Part shown: positions 60,238-64,000 of the stretch, in pieces | Layout: each line of letters begins with the position of its first letter | Numbering within the stretch: the stretch's first letter is position 1 | Assembly: GCA_000017645.1 (NCBI GenBank) | Contig: CP000781.1 | Span: 186,001 to 250,000, forward strand | DNA: 64,000 nt | Direction of reading: 5' to 3' | From: Xanthobacter autotrophicus Py2 | GTDB taxonomy: Bacteria; Pseudomonadota; Alphaproteobacteria; Rhizobiales; Xanthobacteraceae | Translations under genes and position numbers: made by a program | The notes under the pieces: generated by a model | What the model saw: the letters and a program-made list of their open reading frames with translations, nothing else | What the model was told of the DNA's origin: nothing | The model's database searches: none

Positions 60238-61308
60238 TCACCACTCCACCCAGCACCATTGTGCGCAGCTCTCCCTGTACCGGTCCCGCAGCTTGCGCAG
60301 CCCCGCGCATTCGCGGTCGATTCTACGATCAAAGGCTGCGGTGAACTGCTTCGGATCGAAGAGGCCAACATCTTCAAGAACCACCATCATCTCGTCCATG
60401 CGCTCGTCGAGGAGGGCGTGGAATTTCTCCCCGTCCATATCCCAGCGCTCGGCGGCGACCTGGAACAGGATGTCCTTGACGAGGCGCGCGCGGACCTGGG
60501 GGTGGGGATGGTCGCTGGTCCGGTCGAGCTTGTCACGGGCGCCCTGCACATAGCTGAAGAAGGCGAAGAGGGCGGCAACGGTGATGGCGAGGGTGTGCTC
60601 CAGGTGGAAGCCCTCGGCATGGGAGAAGACCTGCCGGGTGCGGACATTGGCCTCGTCCACATGGACAAGCTCATCCACGAACTGCACGAGGAAGGCCGCG
60701 GCCACCACGTCCGCATCGGCTTCCCACGCCTTGCGCCGCGCGATGGCCGTGTCGCGTGCCTTGCCCTTCCGCTTCGGCCTGGCCCGCGTGACCATCTCCG
60801 CAAGCTTCCTGTCTTTCTCGAAGTGCAGGAGGCCCTCGGTGTGGCCACACAGCACATGGGCGAACTCATGCAGGACGACGAAGGTGCTGCACAGGTCCGC
60901 CAGGGTCCCGGCGGCAAAGGCGCGGATGGGATTGGCAGCGACCTTCCAGTCCACCCTTCGGTCGAAGTCGTCGGGATCGACGATGAAGGGCAGCTCAAAA
61001 TTCGACGCCACCATCCCCGACGCATCGAGGTGGGGCAGCACCCGCGGATCAGTCAGCAGGCGATAGAACAGGATCATCACGAAGAGGGGGATGGCGGCAT
61101 TGAGTTCCACCAGGTAGCCGTCACCTTCGCAACTGGCGAAGGCGTTGAACTCGCTCTCGTTGATATAGCGGAAGCGGATGGGTGAGGCGGGCCGGCCATA
61201 GCCTTCGGCGAAGGAGACGGAGAGGTTTTCGGCGCGCCGTTGCAGATGGATGTAATCGCGGCGGATCGCCTCGTCGCTGATGGCACTGATGTCGAACGCG
61301 GTGGTCAC
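60238..61308 (-). CDS. HExxH zinc metallopeptidase-like protein
   Basis: A 356-residue protein with an HExxH zinc motif (H147-H151) in VVLHEFAHVLCGHTEG, and an acidic third-ligand candidate in KAWEADADVVAAAF. A hydrophobic stretch near residue 75 (AAIPLFVMILFY) and another near 240 may touch the membrane. GTG 61308 with AGAGGA upstream is preferred over ATG 61347. Similar peptidases occur in integrative elements and phage-like regions; substrate unknown. It follows the HTH-like gene on the same strand by 55 bp. Confidence 0.7.
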   Translation of the reverse strand: MTTAFDISAISDEAIRRDYIHLQRRAENLSVSFAEGYGRPASPIRFRYINESEFNAFASCEGDGYLVELNAAIPLFVMILFYRLLTDPRVLPHLDASGMVASNFELPFIVDPDDFDRRVDWKVAANPIRAFAAGTLADLCSTFVVLHEFAHVLCGHTEGLLHFEKDRKLAEMVTRARPKRKGKARDTAIARRKAWEADADVVAAAFLVQFVDELVHVDEANVRTRQVFSHAEGFHLEHTLAITVAALFAFFSYVQGARDKLDRTSDHPHPQVRARLVKDILFQVAAERWDMDGEKFHALLDERMDEMMVVLEDVGLFDPKQFTAAFDRRIDRECAGLRKLRDRYRESCAQWCWVEW

Positions 61309-61363
61309 ACGGACGTCCTCTGCACGGGTGTGGTGATCCAGCATCATGCCGTGGACGGCAGGG

Positions 61364-62197
61364 CTATGTTGTACCTTCCGATGCGGTGCGTCGCCCCGGC
61401 GCGGTGAACGCGATCTCCACCACATAGATGCGCCGGTGCTCGTCCTTCAGGGCGGCAAAGACCGCGGCGAGCTCGCCGAGGGTGCGCGGATCGAGAACGC
61501 TGTCCTGGTGCAGGTTGGCGAGGAGGCCGGCCGGCAGAGCCGTACGGCTTTGCAGGATGACGAAACGGTGGGGACCGGGATGGTCGTTCTCCTCCACGAA
61601 GTCCAGCGTGCCATGGTCGGTGAAGCCGGGCACGTGGAGGCGGTGGGACGACCTGTCGAAGCTGACGTCCACCGATCCCCAGAGCGCGCCAGCGTGCTGC
61701 AGGGCGCAGGCATGGCCGCTCTCGATGGGGGTTGAGACCTCGATACGGAAGGGCGCGCCCATGGGAATGGTGCATTGGGGCTCATGCTGGCGCGCGCCGT
61801 GCCGCCTCACCATACCGAGGCGTGATGAGCGGGTGAACACTTCGCAGACGCCCGTCCTGCCGGCGGTGGCAATTACCTCTTCGAGCCGAGCGAAGGACGC
61901 ACCTTTCACCTCCGCCTCGAAGTCCGAGATGGGCAGGAGGATGACCTCGCGGATGCGCTGGGCGGAATAGTGCCTTTCAGCGAAGGCCTTCGCGAACACG
62001 TCCACCAATTTGGACTGGTGCGCTGCCGGCACCCAGTCCTTCTTCTGCCGGGCGCCGCCATGGCCCCAGGCCTGCACGGTGCTGGGGCTGTTTACCCCGA
62101 AGGCGGCGGCGAGTGCGGTCCAGTCGCCGTAGTGGCCGTGGTCGATCAGCAGCCTGAGCTTCTGATAGAGCGAGGGGATCTCGCCAAATTCAGACAT
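61364..62197 (-). CDS. HTH-like putative regulator
   Basis: A 277-residue protein. The N-terminal 60 residues look DNA-binding (LIDHGHYGDWTALAAAFGVN, then STVQAWGHGG); the remainder resembles a ligand-binding or beta-rich domain and is unrecognised. ATG 62197 is preferred, since an upstream ATG at 62287 would place a strong palindromic operator (62233-62255) inside the coding region. It is divergent from the SprT-like gene and may repress both. Function inferred from context only. Confidence 0.5.
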   Translation of the reverse strand: MSEFGEIPSLYQKLRLLIDHGHYGDWTALAAAFGVNSPSTVQAWGHGGARQKKDWVPAAHQSKLVDVFAKAFAERHYSAQRIREVILLPISDFEAEVKGASFARLEEVIATAGRTGVCEVFTRSSRLGMVRRHGARQHEPQCTIPMGAPFRIEVSTPIESGHACALQHAGALWGSVDVSFDRSSHRLHVPGFTDHGTLDFVEENDHPGPHRFVILQSRTALPAGLLANLHQDSVLDPRTLGELAAVFAALKDEHRRIYVVEIAFTAPGRRTASEGTT

Positions 62198-62227
62198 CCG
62201 CACGCTCGCCGAAGGAGAAGGGGCAAG

Positions 62228-62263
62228 CCCAGTGTCCCAGATGTCATCTGGGACAGGGCTGGG
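62228..62263. promoter_or_regulatory. palindromic operator between divergent genes
   Basis: TGTCCCAGATG-T-CATCTGGGACA (62233-62255) is a perfect 11-bp inverted repeat with a 1-bp centre; outer CCCAG/CTGGG arms (62228-62232, 62259-62263) extend it. It lies midway between the HTH-like gene and the SprT-like gene. Confidence 0.72.
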
Positions 62264-62363
62264 CAATGAAGTTCGAACACGTGCCATACCGAACGCAAGG
62301 CTTCATCGCGCATTCCTTCGAAAAGCGAAGTGAAGCGCATTTCCCTGAGCCATCGGTGTCGCC

Positions 62364-63158
62364 ATGTTCGCACGCGAAGACATCTTATCAGAATTGGAGC
62401 GTGGGGCGATTTCAGTCGTACGATCCAATCCAGACAGCCGATACAGGCGGCACCTGCTGCCGAGCATCGAAGCTGCCTTAGAACTACAATACGCCTACAC
62501 GTATTTCAACGACGCCCTGTTCGGCGGTGCGTTGCCGCCCTGCATTTTGACCTATGTGCGCCGCCGGCGCTGCCTCGGCTATTTCGCCCCGGACCGCTTC
62601 GAGCGCACCGACGGCGAGCAGGTCGGGGAGGTGGCCCTCAATCCCACTCATCTTGCGGCACGAGATGACCGCGACAGCCTGTCCACCCTGGTGCACGAAC
62701 AGGTGCATGTCTGGCGGCACTATCTGGCGCCGCTGCGCCGGGGCGGCGTGCGCCGGACCACGGGCTACCATGACCGGGTGTGGGCCGACCGCATGGAGCG
62801 TGCGGGCCTGATGCCTACGGACACTGGACGTCCGGGCGGCAAGCGCACCGGCAACCGGATGACCCACTACATCATCGCCGGCGGTGCCTTCGACACCGCG
62901 TGCGCGGCACTGCTTGCGACAGGCTTCCGCATCAACTGGCACGACCATGTGCAGCGCAAGGGGTCATCCGGCGGCCCGGAGGCTGGGCCCGGCGTGGCGA
63001 AGGCCGACCGCATCAAGTTCTCCTGCCCGTCCTGCGACCTCAACGCCTGGGCGAAGCCTGCCGCGCATCTCACCTGCACGGACTGCCGCCTGCCCATGAG
63101 CGCGTCCGGACAGGCACCGTCATCGGCCCTCCCCCTCGTTCCCGCCATCCGGAGATAG
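62364..63158 (+). CDS. SprT-like zinc-binding protein
   Basis: A 264-residue SprT-like protein. The metal site is HEQVH (111-115) in STLVHEQVHVWRHYL, with a further His in GYHDRVWADRMERAGL. The C-terminal Cys pairs (CPSC and CTDC around 226-248) should form a zinc ribbon. SprT-type proteins are often DNA-associated proteases; in integrative elements they are conserved but uncharacterised. Its own neighbour downstream begins 3 bp after the stop, suggesting an operon. Confidence 0.8.
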   Translation: MFAREDILSELERGAISVVRSNPDSRYRRHLLPSIEAALELQYAYTYFNDALFGGALPPCILTYVRRRRCLGYFAPDRFERTDGEQVGEVALNPTHLAARDDRDSLSTLVHEQVHVWRHYLAPLRRGGVRRTTGYHDRVWADRMERAGLMPTDTGRPGGKRTGNRMTHYIIAGGAFDTACAALLATGFRINWHDHVQRKGSSGGPEAGPGVAKADRIKFSCPSCDLNAWAKPAAHLTCTDCRLPMSASGQAPSSALPLVPAIRR

Positions 63159-63161
63159 ACC

Positions 63162-64000
63162 ATGAATGATCCGTTTGACCACAGCGCCGCTGCTCCCCTG
63201 CGCCTTCCGCCCGGCCAGAAGCGGCCCCTCGACAAGACCATCATTGCGGCCGGCTCGGTGCTGTCCGGCGCCATGCTGGGGCTTGCGATGCCCAGCCTCG
63301 TGGGCGGCGAGGGAATCATGCCCCTGGTGAAAGCGGGCCTGCTGGCCGCGGGCGCGACCATCGTGTCCTACGGCATCAACCGTCTCGCCGTGGAGCGTGG
63401 CGCACCCCTTGCCGTGGTGGGGTACAAGTCCGCCGCGGTGCTCTCGGTGGTCGGCATCCTCGCTGTCGGCGGCGGGCTTTTCGGCGCCACCTATCCCGGG
63501 CTGGTGTACCGGGACGTGGAGCAACTGCGCCTCGAAGCCCATGGCCGCGCGCTTGCCACTTACGCCGCCACCCATGCCGAGGGCGCGGCGGGGGCCTCCC
63601 GGATCGCCCCGGCCATGGCGGCGATCCGGGATGACCTGGAGGCGAAGTTCGCCTGCGAGGTCGCTGCGTCGTGCGTGTCCGGCAAGGCCAAGGGTGGCCA
63701 TGGCAGCGTCGCTCGCGCGCTGGATGACAAGCGCGGGCGGGCTGCTGCGCTCCTCACCCAGGTCGAGCAGGGCGAGCGAGGCCGGGCCACCGCGCTGCGT
63801 ACCATCAATGCGCTCCAAGGCTCCTACGACCGGGCGGCGGCGTCCGAAGACCTTGCCGGCAAGGAGAAGCGGCGGGTGCTCCAGGGCATCGACCTGGAGC
63901 TGAAGCAGGCGGTAGCGGTGCTGGACGAGGCCGTGCCTGTCGCTTTGCTGACGGCCTACGGCGAGGAGCTCAAGGCTGGTGGTGAGCCTGCGCTGGCGGC
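63162..64000 (+). CDS. membrane protein, truncated by window edge
   Basis: An open frame from ATG 63162 (GGAG 7 nt upstream) running off the right edge, at least 279 residues. Three hydrophobic segments (about 25-50, 55-75, 88-110) are followed by a long helical, Ala/Glu/Arg-rich periplasmic or cytosolic part that looks coiled-coil. It directly follows the SprT-like gene and probably belongs to the backbone of the integrative element. Family not recognised. Confidence 0.75.
   Translation, partial: MNDPFDHSAAAPLRLPPGQKRPLDKTIIAAGSVLSGAMLGLAMPSLVGGEGIMPLVKAGLLAAGATIVSYGINRLAVERGAPLAVVGYKSAAVLSVVGILAVGGGLFGATYPGLVYRDVEQLRLEAHGRALATYAATHAEGAAGASRIAPAMAAIRDDLEAKFACEVAASCVSGKAKGGHGSVARALDDKRGRAAALLTQVEQGERGRATALRTINALQGSYDRAAASEDLAGKEKRRVLQGIDLELKQAVAVLDEAVPVALLTAYGEELKAGGEPALA

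Noticed and set aside
33614..64000. Second copy of the tRNA-Ser 3' end (attR)
   Set aside because: I looked for the T-arm/acceptor sequence downstream and saw no copy, so the island end is not called within the window.

Overview
The window is high-GC DNA from an alphaproteobacterium, most likely of the order Hyphomicrobiales and perhaps Xanthobacteraceae. The order call rests on CarD, the pst/pho layout with Pho boxes, a YciB-type protein, a paired cold-shock-domain protein and many GTG/TTG starts. The family call is inference. It divides into a chromosomal core (about 1-33,520) and a mobile, defence-rich island inserted at a tRNA-Ser gene (about 33,524 to beyond the right edge).

Core, left to right: the 5' end of kup (cut by the window edge); ahcY and carD, divergently transcribed; a gamma-glutamyltransferase; small hypotheticals; a nitroreductase; a double cold-shock-domain protein; exonuclease III; a secreted hypothetical; the complete phosphate regulon phoR-pstSCAB-phoU-phoB, with three 11-bp-phased Pho boxes in front of pstS; a tandem pair of Tat-exported FAD amine oxidases; a polyprenyl diphosphate synthase; mtgA; yciB; an Rrf2 regulator; a three-gene HlyD/RbbA-like/ABC-2 efflux operon; a DUF72 protein; an Lrp-type regulator divergent from a homodimeric 2-oxoacid dehydrogenase E1 (MdeB/AceE-like); then tRNA-Ser(CGA).

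Island: a tyrosine recombinase starts 94 bp beyond the tRNA-Ser CCA end. After it come a DUF2971 protein, a PD-(D/E)XK nuclease-like protein, an AbrB/Doc toxin-antitoxin pair, a frameshifted gene, a complete IS3-family insertion sequence with a -1 slippery heptamer, a VPA1262-like protein overlapping an uncharacterised 678-residue protein, an IS21 remnant, and a compact CHAT-like protease / GIY-YIG nuclease / HEPN operon. Next are a Hachiman system (HamA-HamB) and a GTPase-associated conflict system (GASH, two TRAFAC GTPases, GAP1-EAD1, caspase-EAD1), followed by an alpha/beta hydrolase, an HExxH metallopeptidase, an HTH-like protein divergent from a SprT-like protein across a strong palindrome, and a membrane protein cut by the right edge. 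No second copy of the tRNA 3' end is seen, so the island probably continues past 64,000.

The island genes look like modular anti-phage cargo. Copies of a short dispersed repeat containing GCAAAGCGGAC or its GGGCGCTTTGC arm lie at about 36.7, 45.1, 51.1 and 60.1 kb, close to the borders between modules. The least described unit is the CHAT/GIY-YIG/HEPN operon at 45,267-47,470. The GAP1/caspase cluster matches a predicted NTP-dependent conflict system in which two proteins share an EAD1 adaptor domain.
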